From: a candidate division WWE3 bacterium UBA1397
GTDB taxonomy: Bacteria > Patescibacteriota > WWE3 > UBA101185 > UBA10185
DNA length: 13,742 nt
Reading direction: 5' to 3'
Assembly: GCA_002305205.1 (NCBI GenBank)
Contig: DBQJ01000012.1
Coordinates: forward strand, 25,371-39,112
Shown one piece after another: positions 1 through 7,043 of this stretch (position 1 is the stretch's first letter; every line of letters starts with the position of its first letter). Under the pieces are notes generated by a model. It was not told where the DNA came from, ran no database searches, and saw only the letters and a list, made by a program, of their open reading frames with translations. A program made the position numbers and the translations under genes.

Positions 1-462
1 GGAATTGCTTATTCCGCATTATTGGATGAAAAAAGATTTAGAACATACTGTATAACGGGTGACGGAGAACTTCAGGAAGGACAGATATGGGAAGCTGCTA
101 TGTTTATTCCCAATAAAAAGATAAATAATCTTACCTGGATTATAGATCGGAATAATATCCAGATTGACGGTAATACAGAAGATGTAATGCCTTTGGAAAA
201 TCTTAGGGAAAAACTTGAGTCTTTCAACTGGTATGTAATTGAAATAGACGGACATAATATTGAAGAAATTATTAATTCCTGCAACATGGCTAAATCAGTT
301 ACTCAAAGACCTACCGTAGTAATAGCCCACACAATACCGGGAAAAGGTGTAAAATTTATGGAGTATAAATTTGAATGGCATGGGAAGCCACCTAATAAAG
401 ATCAAGCAAGAGAATCTTTAAAAGATTTAAGGTCTTTGGCAGGAAAAATAGAAAGTATATGA
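1..462 (+). CDS. tktN: Transketolase N-terminal subunit (5' partial)
   Basis: This is the thiamine-diphosphate (ThDP) pyrophosphate-binding half of a split transketolase, which moves two-carbon ketol units between sugar phosphates in the non-oxidative pentose phosphate pathway. The reading frame is open from base 1 (G-I-A-Y-S-A-L-L-D-E), so the TTG at 22 is internal and the real start lies left of the window. Seen directly: the ThDP/Mg motif begins GDGELQEGQIWEAAMF and closes with DRNN, the family's GDG...NN pattern. Near the C-terminus are HTIPGKG and a WHG whose His aligns with the conserved substrate-side His (His263 in yeast). About 153 residues are visible, roughly the last half of a 270-280 residue subunit. 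Its stop overlaps the next start (ATGA, 459-462). The partner subunit lies one gene downstream. Identity is certain at family level. Confidence 0.93.
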   Translation, partial: GIAYSALLDEKRFRTYCITGDGELQEGQIWEAAMFIPNKKINNLTWIIDRNNIQIDGNTEDVMPLENLREKLESFNWYVIEIDGHNIEEIINSCNMAKSVTQRPTVVIAHTIPGKGVKFMEYKFEWHGKPPNKDQARESLKDLRSLAGKIESI

Positions 463-1052
463 ATAAAAAACAACACACCATTCTAAATATGTCCCTTCTT
501 CCGCTTGCAGTAATAATATTGTTGATCATAGGAGTCGGTTATTTTCTTCTTAAGGGAGAAGTGGAATTGCCTAAATTCAACAGGGGGCCTCAGATAAAAA
601 GATTACAGGGTTATCCTACTGTTATAGATACAACAAAGGATATAGAAAAGATTAGAAAGGTGTTAAAAAATGAAACCGAACTGGGTGAATTTCTAAATAC
701 CATAGACAGCAGCGGCTCACTAACTGTAAAAGATTCTATTAATTTTGATAAGGAAGTTGTAATTGCAGTAACTACCAGTACAAATGAAGAAGACGGACAC
801 AAGATAAAAATTGCCAAGGTATATGAAAAGAAAGATGAAAAGGTTTTATTGGTTAGAGTAGATGAAACAGAAATGGGAGAAGGATGCGAAACGGAAAAAG
901 AAAAGAATGTTGCATTGGATTTAGCAGTTCTAACAAAAACAGATTGGGAAATTGATTTTGAAAGAAAGAAAATAATTGAAGAATGCAGAAATGAGGAGGA
1001 AGAAATACCAGAACAACAGAAAAACATTACAGAATCTGATGAGATTAATTAA
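459..1052 (+). CDS. Membrane-anchored protein with PrcB-like C-terminal domain
   Basis: A 197-residue protein of unproven function. Residues 11-31 form one strongly hydrophobic segment after a short basic N-terminus (KK at 3-4), suggesting a single-pass anchor with the rest outside the cytoplasm. Residues about 93-167 run INFDKEVVIAV, then alternating strands (HKIKIAKVYEKKDEKVLLVRVDE), then a G-E-G-C turn and a hydrophobic strand. This resembles the PrcB C-terminal domain (a small beta domain described as stabilising a protease), with its usual pattern of F-K-..-V-V-A-V, I-.-I-.-K-V and G-.-G-C. The C-terminal 25 residues are Glu/Gln/Asn-rich and probably disordered. The start overlaps the transketolase N-subunit stop by 4 bases, so the two are translationally linked, yet no metabolic role is evident. 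The domain call is by eye and moderate; the membrane anchor is more secure. Confidence 0.6.
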   Translation: MNKKQHTILNMSLLPLAVIILLIIGVGYFLLKGEVELPKFNRGPQIKRLQGYPTVIDTTKDIEKIRKVLKNETELGEFLNTIDSSGSLTVKDSINFDKEVVIAVTTSTNEEDGHKIKIAKVYEKKDEKVLLVRVDETEMGEGCETEKEKNVALDLAVLTKTDWEIDFERKKIIEECRNEEEEIPEQQKNITESDEIN

Positions 1053-1070
1053 ATACTTTTGAACTGCCCA

Positions 1071-2054
1071 ATGCTTAATAATCAGCTCAATTTAAATACA
1101 GAAATATTTATACCCGGCCCGGAAAAAAAATCCGGTAGGGATTCATTTGGTGAAGCATTGCTTTCTTTAGGTGAAAATAATCCCAATATAGTAGTATTGG
1201 GTGCTGATTTGATGGAATCTACAAGAATAAATTACTTTGCAGATAAATTTCCGAAAAGAGCTATACAGATGGGAATAGCAGAACAAAATATGATTGGTGT
1301 CGCTGTAGGACTTTCTTTGGAAAAGAAAATACCATTTGCGGTAAGTCATGCTGTATTCAACCCATCAAACAACTGGGCGCAGATACGAATGGGTGTTGCA
1401 TTATCCAATGCTAATGTGAAAATAGTTGGCACTCATTCGGGATTTTCTAATGGAAAGGATGGGGGTGTAGCCGAACCATTTGAAGATATAAGCTTAATGA
1501 GAGTTCTTCCTAACTTTACTGTTATTGAACCTATTGACGGCGTACAGGTTGTAAAAGCTGCCAAAATGAGTGCTTCCTTATATGGACCTTTCTATATTAG
1601 AATTTCTAAAGAAAGCACTCCTTTAATCACTACAGAAGATACTCCATTTGAATACGGAAAAGCATTAGTTTTAAAAGAGGGAAAGGATATTACCATAGTA
1701 TCTTCCGGCCCCATAACATATGAGGCATTACTTGCTTCCAGGGAACTTAAATTAAAATATAATATTGAAGCTGAGGTTATTGCCTCTCCCTTTATTAAGC
1801 CGTTGGATAAAGAAACTATCATATCTTCAATTAGAAAGACAGGAAAAGTTATTAGTTTAGAGGAACATCAGATAGAAGGCGGTTTGGGCGGTGCTTTAGC
1901 TGAAGTTATTGTTGAAGAATATCCTGTCAGAATGATGAGGTTGGGAATAAAAGGAGTATTTGGTGAATCCGGATCATATGAGGAACTTAAAGACAAATAT
2001 GGATTATCCGGGCATAATATTGTAAATAAAGTAGTTACATTTTTAAAAGTATGA
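1071..2054 (+). CDS. tktC: Transketolase C-terminal subunit
   Basis: This is the pyrimidine-binding and C-terminal half of split transketolase; it should pair with the subunit encoded at the left edge to make an active heterotetramer. The ATG at 1071 gives 327 residues; an in-frame TTG at 1059 would add four (M-N-C-P), and neither has a Shine-Dalgarno sequence. Numbered from the ATG, GIAEQNM (68-74) carries the catalytic Glu71 that activates the ThDP aminopyrimidine. THSGFSNGKDG (121-131) keeps the substrate-side His and Asp, and FEDISLMR follows at 137-144. The C-terminal domain has SLEEHQIEGGLGGALAEV. One oddity: the usual G-x-[ST]-H-Q just after KDG reads G-G-V-A-E, so the conserved His (yeast His481) is Ala134. 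Alternatives within the ThDP family (DXS or an E1 beta subunit) are less likely given the adjacent N-subunit. The stop overlaps the kinase start (ATGA). Confidence 0.9.
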   Translation: MLNNQLNLNTEIFIPGPEKKSGRDSFGEALLSLGENNPNIVVLGADLMESTRINYFADKFPKRAIQMGIAEQNMIGVAVGLSLEKKIPFAVSHAVFNPSNNWAQIRMGVALSNANVKIVGTHSGFSNGKDGGVAEPFEDISLMRVLPNFTVIEPIDGVQVVKAAKMSASLYGPFYIRISKESTPLITTEDTPFEYGKALVLKEGKDITIVSSGPITYEALLASRELKLKYNIEAEVIASPFIKPLDKETIISSIRKTGKVISLEEHQIEGGLGGALAEVIVEEYPVRMMRLGIKGVFGESGSYEELKDKYGLSGHNIVNKVVTFLKV

Positions 2055-3007
2055 CTATGGATCTATTAACTATAGGGGATGTTTCTATCGATCTATATAT
2101 GAAAATAGATGAAAAAGAAGTCTTTTCAAATGATTTAAGCGGGAACAGCAATAAGATATGCTTCTTTCATGGAAGTAAAATACCTGTTTCGCACTTTGAA
2201 ACATCAATTGCTGGTAATTCGCTAAATGTTGGGGTAGCATGTTCCTTCTTAGGATTGAAAACTAAAATATATACAGAGATCGGAGATGATGAGAACGGGA
2301 AAAGAATCATATCCGAACTAAAGGATTTGGGTATATCTACAGACCTAATATTTACCAATCAGGATACCCCCACTAATGTACACTCCGTGATCATATCAGG
2401 GGGAGATAGAACCATTTTCTCCTACCATGAGAAAAGACACTATAAGATAAAAAAATGGGAACAGCCGAAGTGGATTTATTACACATCCATGGGACAGGGA
2501 TTTGAGGATTTTCAACTTGAACTGATAGATTATTTAAAAAATAATCCGGCTGTCGGACTTGCATTTAATCCCGGTACTATACAAATGAAAGAAGGTCTGG
2601 AAAAAATGAAAAATATTATTAAATGTACGGATATATTGTTTTTGAACACCGAAGAGGCGGTAAAGCTAACAAATAATATGCCCCTTACGGAACTTCATAA
2701 AGAACTCCACTCCCTGGGAGCAAAAATGACAGTAATTACAGATGGAAAAAATGGCGCCAGTGCTTCTGATGGAATAAATGTAACAAAAGTAAATGCCTAC
2801 AGTGATAAAAGACCTGTTGTCGATAAAACAGGAGCAGGAGATGCTTTTTCAGCCGGATATCTATCTGCTGTGCATTATGGAAAAGGTCTAAGAGAAGCAC
2901 TGGCATGGGGAGTAGTAAATTCCGGAATGCAGATTAAAGAAATTGGTTCTATAAAAGGATTGTGTAAAAGAGAGGAGTTAGAGAAAATAGTTAGCGACAT
3001 CTCATAA
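2051..3007 (+). CDS. PfkB-family carbohydrate kinase (candidate 6-phosphofructokinase or ribokinase-like)
   Basis: A 318-residue cytoplasmic kinase of the ribokinase/PfkB superfamily, transferring the ATP gamma-phosphate to a sugar or sugar phosphate. The N-terminus has the usual first strand LTIGDVSIDLYM (6-17). The substrate-side motif reads AGNSLNVGVACSFLG (54-68) instead of the common G-G-x-x-x-N. The second PfkB signature is intact: DKTGAGDAFSAGY (258-270), with the anion-hole GAGD and catalytic base Asp264. ITDGKNGA (229-236) fits the nucleotide-binding strand. Length is typical (300-330). It overlaps the transketolase C-subunit stop by 4 bases, and the aldolase starts one base after its stop. 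That position suggests it may make fructose-1,6-bisphosphate for the aldolase; fructokinase, ribokinase or another sugar kinase cannot be excluded from sequence alone. Confidence 0.88.
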   Translation: MTMDLLTIGDVSIDLYMKIDEKEVFSNDLSGNSNKICFFHGSKIPVSHFETSIAGNSLNVGVACSFLGLKTKIYTEIGDDENGKRIISELKDLGISTDLIFTNQDTPTNVHSVIISGGDRTIFSYHEKRHYKIKKWEQPKWIYYTSMGQGFEDFQLELIDYLKNNPAVGLAFNPGTIQMKEGLEKMKNIIKCTDILFLNTEEAVKLTNNMPLTELHKELHSLGAKMTVITDGKNGASASDGINVTKVNAYSDKRPVVDKTGAGDAFSAGYLSAVHYGKGLREALAWGVVNSGMQIKEIGSIKGLCKREELEKIVSDIS

Positions 3008-3008
3008 C

Positions 3009-3863
3009 ATGAAGGCAAAAAAATATTTTGAAAAAGCAAATAAAGAAAGGTTTGCATTAGGAGCTTTTAATGCTTCTAATTTGGAAACAATACAGGCTAT
3101 TGTAAACGCAGCTAAAAATTTAAGCTCCCCCATTCTAATTGAATGCTCTCCCGGAGAAATTAATTATTTAGGATTACAAAGAGCTGTGCATCTTACCAGA
3201 AGTTTTGAAGAAGAAACACAAATACCAATTATTTTAAATCTTGATCACGGAGAACAACCCGAAAAGATAAAGGCAGCGGTAGATGCCGGCTTTGATTATG
3301 TTCATTATGACGGAGGAAAAACACCATTTGAAGAAGCAATAAAGATAGGCAGAGAACTATCCAAATATGCACATAAGAAAGGTGTGTTAATTGAAGGGGA
3401 AATCGATCATATAGAAGGTTCCTCCTCCGATCATACAGATGAAAGCCCTAATGTATCAAAGGATTTATATACCGATCCAAAAAAAGCAAAAAAGTTTGTT
3501 GAAGAAACAGAAATAGATACATTTGCCAGCTTTGTAGGCAATCTCCACGGAATATATTCCGAGAATAAACACCTGGATTTGAATCTATTGGAAGAAATTA
3601 GAAATATTATTCCTCATACATATTTGTCTCTTCATGGAGGTTCGGGAATAATTGAACAGGATATAAAAAAGGCTATTTCATACGGTATTGTAAAAATCAA
3701 TGTTAATTCTGAGATGAGAATTGCATTTAAAATGACTCTTCAGGAAGTTTTAAATAATACAAAGGAAATTGCATTATACAAATTTATGCAGAAACCAATA
3801 CAGGAAACACAGAAAGTTGTTGAACAAAAAATAACACTATTCGGTAGCGGGGGAAAAATATGA
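3009..3863 (+). CDS. fba: Class II fructose-bisphosphate aldolase
   Basis: A zinc-dependent aldolase (284 residues, typical of class IIb) that cleaves or condenses fructose-1,6-bisphosphate to and from glyceraldehyde-3-phosphate and dihydroxyacetone phosphate in the cytoplasm. The metal and active-site residues can all be placed. They are catalytic Asp79 and zinc ligand His80 in LNLDHGE, Asp101 in HYDGGKTPFEE, Glu131 in LIEGEIDH, His180 in GNLHGIY, His209 in SLHGGSG and Asn231 in KINVNSEMR. The common N-I-D-T-D after K-I reads N-V-N-S-E, as in some ketose-bisphosphate (tagatose-type) aldolases, so the exact ketose is not certain. The start follows the kinase stop by one base, with no Shine-Dalgarno sequence. 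With the kinase and transketolase genes it forms a hexose-triose-pentose phosphate module. Confidence 0.92.
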   Translation: MKAKKYFEKANKERFALGAFNASNLETIQAIVNAAKNLSSPILIECSPGEINYLGLQRAVHLTRSFEEETQIPIILNLDHGEQPEKIKAAVDAGFDYVHYDGGKTPFEEAIKIGRELSKYAHKKGVLIEGEIDHIEGSSSDHTDESPNVSKDLYTDPKKAKKFVEETEIDTFASFVGNLHGIYSENKHLDLNLLEEIRNIIPHTYLSLHGGSGIIEQDIKKAISYGIVKINVNSEMRIAFKMTLQEVLNNTKEIALYKFMQKPIQETQKVVEQKITLFGSGGKI

Positions 3864-3868
3864 GTATC

Positions 3869-3896
3869 TTGTACTATATAAGTAATAATTTAAAAT
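3869..3896 (+). promoter_or_regulatory. Candidate internal promoter for the dehydrogenase gene
   Basis: In the only sizeable gap of the left operon (40 bases) there is a -35-like TTGTAC at 3869-3874, 16 bases, then a -10-like TAAAAT at 3891-3896. Seven bases separate the -10 from the ATG at 3904, so transcription would start at or one base before the start codon, giving a leaderless mRNA. The AT-rich background makes chance matches common, so this is a moderate call. Confidence 0.42.
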
Positions 3897-3903
3897 TAAT
3901 AAT

Positions 3904-4902
3904 ATGAGAGTATTAATAACTAGAGAAATCCCTCAAGCCGGAATTAATATTTTAGAACAATATCCGCAAATAGAAATAGATATGAGAAAGGGGCCTCCCC
4001 TGAGTAGAGAGGAAATGCTTATAGCAGTAAAAGGCGCTGATGCATTAATACCTGTAATACCGGATAAAATAGATAGTGAAATAATTGAAGGGGCGGGAAA
4101 AAATCTAAAGATTATTGCAGCGTATTCCGTAGGATATGATCATATTGATTTAGATACAGCAACCAAAAAAGAAATATATGTATCAAATACACCCGGCGAT
4201 TTAACAGAATCTGTAGGCGAACACGCTTTATCCTTGATGCTTACCTTAGCAAGAAGAGTATCTGAAGCTGATAGATTCTGCAGAGCAAAGAAATATAAAT
4301 ACTGGGATCCTATGATATTTTTAGGACCTAAGATATCGGAAAAAACACTCGGGATAATAGGATTCGGAAGAATAGGACAGCATTTTGCTAAGATAGCCAA
4401 ATTAGGATTAGGGATGAGAATAATTTACCATGATGTTCTTAACCATCCCGAAGCTGAAAAAACTTTAGGAGCGGAGAAAGTATCTTTGGAATATCTATTG
4501 GAAAATAGTGATTTTGTATCTCTTCACTGTAATCTCTGTGAAGAAACAAAGCATCTGATAGGAGAAGCGCAGTTTAAAAAAATGAAGCCTCTTTCATATA
4601 TTATAAATACAGCAAGGGGGCCGGTAATAAATGAAAGCGCGCTTGTTAATGCCTTGAAAAAAGGCATAATAGCCGGCGCTGCTTTAGATGTATTTGAAGA
4701 TGAACCGGAAATTAACCCAAAACTGCTTAGAATGGATAATGTTGTTTTAACTCCTCATATTGCCAGTGCTACAAGAGAAGCCAGAATACAAATGGCCAGA
4801 ATGGCTGTAGAGAATGTTGTAGATGTACTGGTTAATAAGAAACCTCCAAGATATTTAGTAAATAAAACCTTGAATAAAGAGAAAATTTCTTCTATATCCT
4901 AA
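3904..4902 (+). CDS. D-isomer-specific 2-hydroxyacid dehydrogenase (glyoxylate/hydroxypyruvate reductase-like)
   Basis: A 332-residue NAD(P)-dependent oxidoreductase of the D-2-hydroxyacid dehydrogenase family, interconverting 2-keto and D-2-hydroxy acids in the cytoplasm. The Rossmann motif is LGIIGFGRIGQ, with G153-x-G155-x-x-G158. Asp177 at the end of the second strand (IIYHD) favours NAD(H) over NADP(H). The catalytic triad is complete: Arg238 (INTARGP), Glu267 (FEDEPEI) and His285 (LTPHIAS). There is no C-terminal ACT or regulatory domain, so it is not a long-form phosphoglycerate dehydrogenase; the overall pattern is closest to glyoxylate/hydroxypyruvate reductase (GyaR/GRHPR). Substrate is unproven. 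It lies 40 bases after the aldolase with its own candidate promoter, and 3 bases before the cupredoxin-like gene. Confidence 0.9.
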   Translation: MRVLITREIPQAGINILEQYPQIEIDMRKGPPLSREEMLIAVKGADALIPVIPDKIDSEIIEGAGKNLKIIAAYSVGYDHIDLDTATKKEIYVSNTPGDLTESVGEHALSLMLTLARRVSEADRFCRAKKYKYWDPMIFLGPKISEKTLGIIGFGRIGQHFAKIAKLGLGMRIIYHDVLNHPEAEKTLGAEKVSLEYLLENSDFVSLHCNLCEETKHLIGEAQFKKMKPLSYIINTARGPVINESALVNALKKGIIAGAALDVFEDEPEINPKLLRMDNVVLTPHIASATREARIQMARMAVENVVDVLVNKKPPRYLVNKTLNKEKISSIS

Positions 4903-4905
4903 GAT

Positions 4906-5499
4906 ATGATAAAAAATTTTATCTTAAGAAATAAATCCGTCTTCGGACTGGGTCTTATTACATTTCTGGTATTTATAACAATAATTACTATCTCTGAAAT
5001 AAGAAGAATTCAAGGTAATACTATAAAACCAAATTTAAAGAAATTGGAAGAAACAGAATATATAAGTGAAGTAGAAAATACCGGGGGGTTGCAGACAGAC
5101 AAAGAAGATTCTAATGAATCAGCATCCGATTCTTCAGCAGAAGAAATAATTGTCGATGAAGCATTTTGGGAAAATCCTGAGAGTACACAATCCATACTTG
5201 CCTATTTAAGTGAAAATGAGATAGATAAAAAGTACGGCATAATGAGAATTGATTATACTGACAATGGTTTTTCACCTAAGAACTCAAAAGCGGTAATAGG
5301 CCAAAAAGTCAGATGGATAAATAATACAAATGAGGACATCTTTATAAAACAGAAGACATTTCTTTTTAAGGAATTTAAAGAACCTATTTTACTGCCCGCC
5401 AACGGTATGTATGAATTTAGATTAAATAGAAGCGGTATGTGGTCCTATGAAGAAACAACTAACAAAAGATTTGGAAGTATAATAATTATTAAACCTTGA
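4906..5499 (+). CDS. Membrane-anchored cupredoxin-like protein lacking copper ligands
   Basis: A 197-residue protein with a single hydrophobic segment at 11-31 after a basic start (K3, R8, K10), then an acidic Ser/Glu-rich linker (about 45-85), and a C-terminal beta domain (about 112-197) likely outside the membrane. The domain follows the cupredoxin pattern: YTDNGFSPKNSKAVIGQKVRWINNTNED (117-144), then a Gly-turn and FRLNRSGMWSYEE (171-183), then GSIIII. Copper-binding members have His after the W-x-N-N strand and a Cys/His/Met cluster after the G-x-W/Y-x-Y strand. Here these places hold Ile-Phe-Ile-Lys and Glu-Glu-Thr-Thr, so type 1 copper binding is not expected. The gene begins 3 bases after the dehydrogenase stop. 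Its 3' end overlaps the convergent nth gene by 11 bases. Fold assignment is by eye; function is unknown. Confidence 0.68.
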   Translation: MIKNFILRNKSVFGLGLITFLVFITIITISEIRRIQGNTIKPNLKKLEETEYISEVENTGGLQTDKEDSNESASDSSAEEIIVDEAFWENPESTQSILAYLSENEIDKKYGIMRIDYTDNGFSPKNSKAVIGQKVRWINNTNEDIFIKQKTFLFKEFKEPILLPANGMYEFRLNRSGMWSYEETTNKRFGSIIIIKP

Positions 5500-6121
5500 A
5501 AGCACTGTTACAAAGTTTATTTAAAAAACACTTATCGCATTTTGGCTTCCTTGCAGTACATGTATACCTTCCGTGAAGAACAGCACTTCCTGAGAAATTT
5601 ACCCAATACTCCTTTGGTATTACAGAGATTAAATCCTGCTCTATCTTAACCGGTTCTTTCCTGTCAGTTAATCCTAATCTCATACTTACTCTTGATACGT
5701 GGGTATCCACCACAATTCCTTCAGCTTTACCCCAAAGTTCTTTAAGAATTACATTGGCACTCTTTCTGGCATATCCCGGTATTTTTATTAATTGCTCAAT
5801 AGTATTGGGGACTATTCCCGAGTGTTTTCTAACAATATACTCTGCGGCTAGAATTAACCTTTCTGCCTTCCCTTTATAAAAATTTACAGGTTTGATAATT
5901 TCCTTTAGCTCGGAAATATCTGCGTTCTTGAGCTCACTCCATCCCGGATATTTTTTAAATAGAATAGGTGTAACTTCATTTACTTTTCTGTCTGTAGTCT
6001 GAGCTGATAATGCTACTGCTACAACCAGCTCATATTCATTCATATAATTTAACTCAGTTTTTGGATTGGGGTAATTCCTTTTTAATTCTTTAGCTATTTT
6101 TTCACCCTTATTTATATTCAT
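5489..6121 (-). CDS. nth: Endonuclease III (Fe-S DNA glycosylase/AP lyase)
   Basis: A 210-residue base-excision repair enzyme that removes oxidised pyrimidines and cuts the abasic site by beta-elimination. LSAQTTD (38-44) is the family's LS.QT.D helix. The helix-hairpin-helix reads IPGYARKSANVIL with catalytic Lys120, and VDTHVSRV carries catalytic Asp139. The [4Fe-4S] loop is complete: Cys188-x6-Cys195-x2-Cys198-x5-Cys204. Length matches E. coli Nth (211). One departure: the hairpin is normally P-G-V-G but here P-G-Y-A (115-118), losing the second glycine. It is the last gene of the - strand operon, starting 4 bases after the exonuclease stop with no Shine-Dalgarno sequence. Its last codons overlap the convergent cupredoxin-like gene. 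MutY is excluded by the short length and lack of its C-terminal domain. Confidence 0.95.
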   Translation of the reverse strand: MNINKGEKIAKELKRNYPNPKTELNYMNEYELVVAVALSAQTTDRKVNEVTPILFKKYPGWSELKNADISELKEIIKPVNFYKGKAERLILAAEYIVRKHSGIVPNTIEQLIKIPGYARKSANVILKELWGKAEGIVVDTHVSRVSMRLGLTDRKEPVKIEQDLISVIPKEYWVNFSGSAVLHGRYTCTARKPKCDKCFLNKLCNSAFKV

Positions 6122-6125
6122 ATTA

Positions 6126-7043
6126 TTAAAATAGTGATAATTGATCTTTTGATACTTCCTCTTTTTTTCTACTCTCTTCCTGAGGAATAAATCCTAATCT
6201 TTTAAGAAGAGATTTAAAATTATATTTCTCAAACACTTCTTTTACTCTTCCATAATTAAATTCTAAATACCTGCATTCATCTAGTTCAATCTGCATAGGA
6301 ACATCAAGTATTATCTGTGCTAATTTTTTGCTCATCATCGCTGTTTCTGCACAATTAAGTAACTTTTCTCTCAGAGTATCAGGTTTGATCTTATCTATAT
6401 TTCTATATATTTCCTCTATTGAACCATATTCCTGAATAAGCTTGGCGGCTGTCTTTTCTCCGATACCAAATACCCCCGGTATGTTATCGCTGGGATCTCC
6501 TCTTAATCCCTTGTAATCAGCAATCTTATCGGGGGTAAAACCTAATCTTTCTTCTGCTTCTTTCCCGTCTATCCATTCAATAAATCCCTTGCCGCTGGGA
6601 ACACCTATAGATATATTTCCGTTTGTTAGCTGCCATAAATCACGATCATTAGATACAATAATAATCTTGCACTCATCTGAATATTTTAAAGCCGTAGTCC
6701 CTATCAAATCATCTGCCTCATATCCATCAACTTGAATCATTTTTATACCAAAAGATTCAAGAATCTCAATAACCTTGGGGATCTGTGCTGCTAATTCCGT
6801 ATCCATTGGTTTCCTCTGAGCTTTATAAGCGGTGAAATCTCCAACTCTGAAGGTTGGTGCCTTGCTATCTAAGGCTGCAATTACATAATCCGGTTTTACT
6901 TTATCAAGCATGGTAATCAACATACTTGCTACTCCATATACTGCATTAATAGGCTCTCCCTCTTTATCTGTAAATGTCTTAGGAAGTGCGTGGTAAGCAC
7001 GATGAAGGAAATTAAAAGTATCTATCAGTAGTAAAGTTTTCAT
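6126..7043 (-). CDS. Stand-alone 5'-3' exonuclease (Pol I N-terminal domain type) with C-terminal clamp-binding peptide
   Basis: A 305-residue FEN-superfamily flap/5'-3' exonuclease, equivalent to the N-terminal domain of DNA polymerase I but encoded alone; expected to remove RNA primers and flaps. Metal-binding carboxylates sit in the usual blocks: LLLIDTFNFLHRAYHAL (4-20), GYEADDLIGT (107-116), SNDRDLWQL (131-139) and GDPSDNIPGV (182-191). Helix-3-turn-helix DNA binding follows in FGIGEKTAAKLIQEYGSIEEI. The last five residues are QLSLF (301-305), the consensus bacterial sliding-clamp binding sequence, after a charged tail (RKKEEVSKD). The polymerase domain is absent and the tail looks like a genuine C-terminus, so this is not a truncated polA. 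The start overlaps the metG stop by one base (TAATG), with no Shine-Dalgarno sequence. Confidence 0.94.
   Translation of the reverse strand: MKTLLLIDTFNFLHRAYHALPKTFTDKEGEPINAVYGVASMLITMLDKVKPDYVIAALDSKAPTFRVGDFTAYKAQRKPMDTELAAQIPKVIEILESFGIKMIQVDGYEADDLIGTTALKYSDECKIIIVSNDRDLWQLTNGNISIGVPSGKGFIEWIDGKEAEERLGFTPDKIADYKGLRGDPSDNIPGVFGIGEKTAAKLIQEYGSIEEIYRNIDKIKPDTLREKLLNCAETAMMSKKLAQIILDVPMQIELDECRYLEFNYGRVKEVFEKYNFKSLLKRLGFIPQEESRKKEEVSKDQLSLF

Noticed and set aside
22..24. TTG as start of the transketolase N subunit
   Set aside because: The frame is open to base 1 and the upstream codons continue the family pattern, so the gene is cut by the window edge.
611..1027. Long - strand frame (138 codons) opposite the PrcB-like gene
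   Set aside because: Its Ser/Phe-rich product is the mirror of a Lys/Glu-rich coding strand; it has no ribosome site or family pattern and lies wholly inside a supported gene.
5491..5518. Stem AAACCTTG / CAAAGTTT as terminator for the convergent pair
   Set aside because: It has one mismatch on the + strand and a G-U pair on the - strand, a 12-base loop, few G-C pairs and overlaps coding ends; too weak to list as a feature.
6126..7043. Exonuclease as a broken DNA polymerase I gene
   Set aside because: It ends with a charged tail and a functional-looking clamp peptide followed at once by nth; no polymerase remnants follow.
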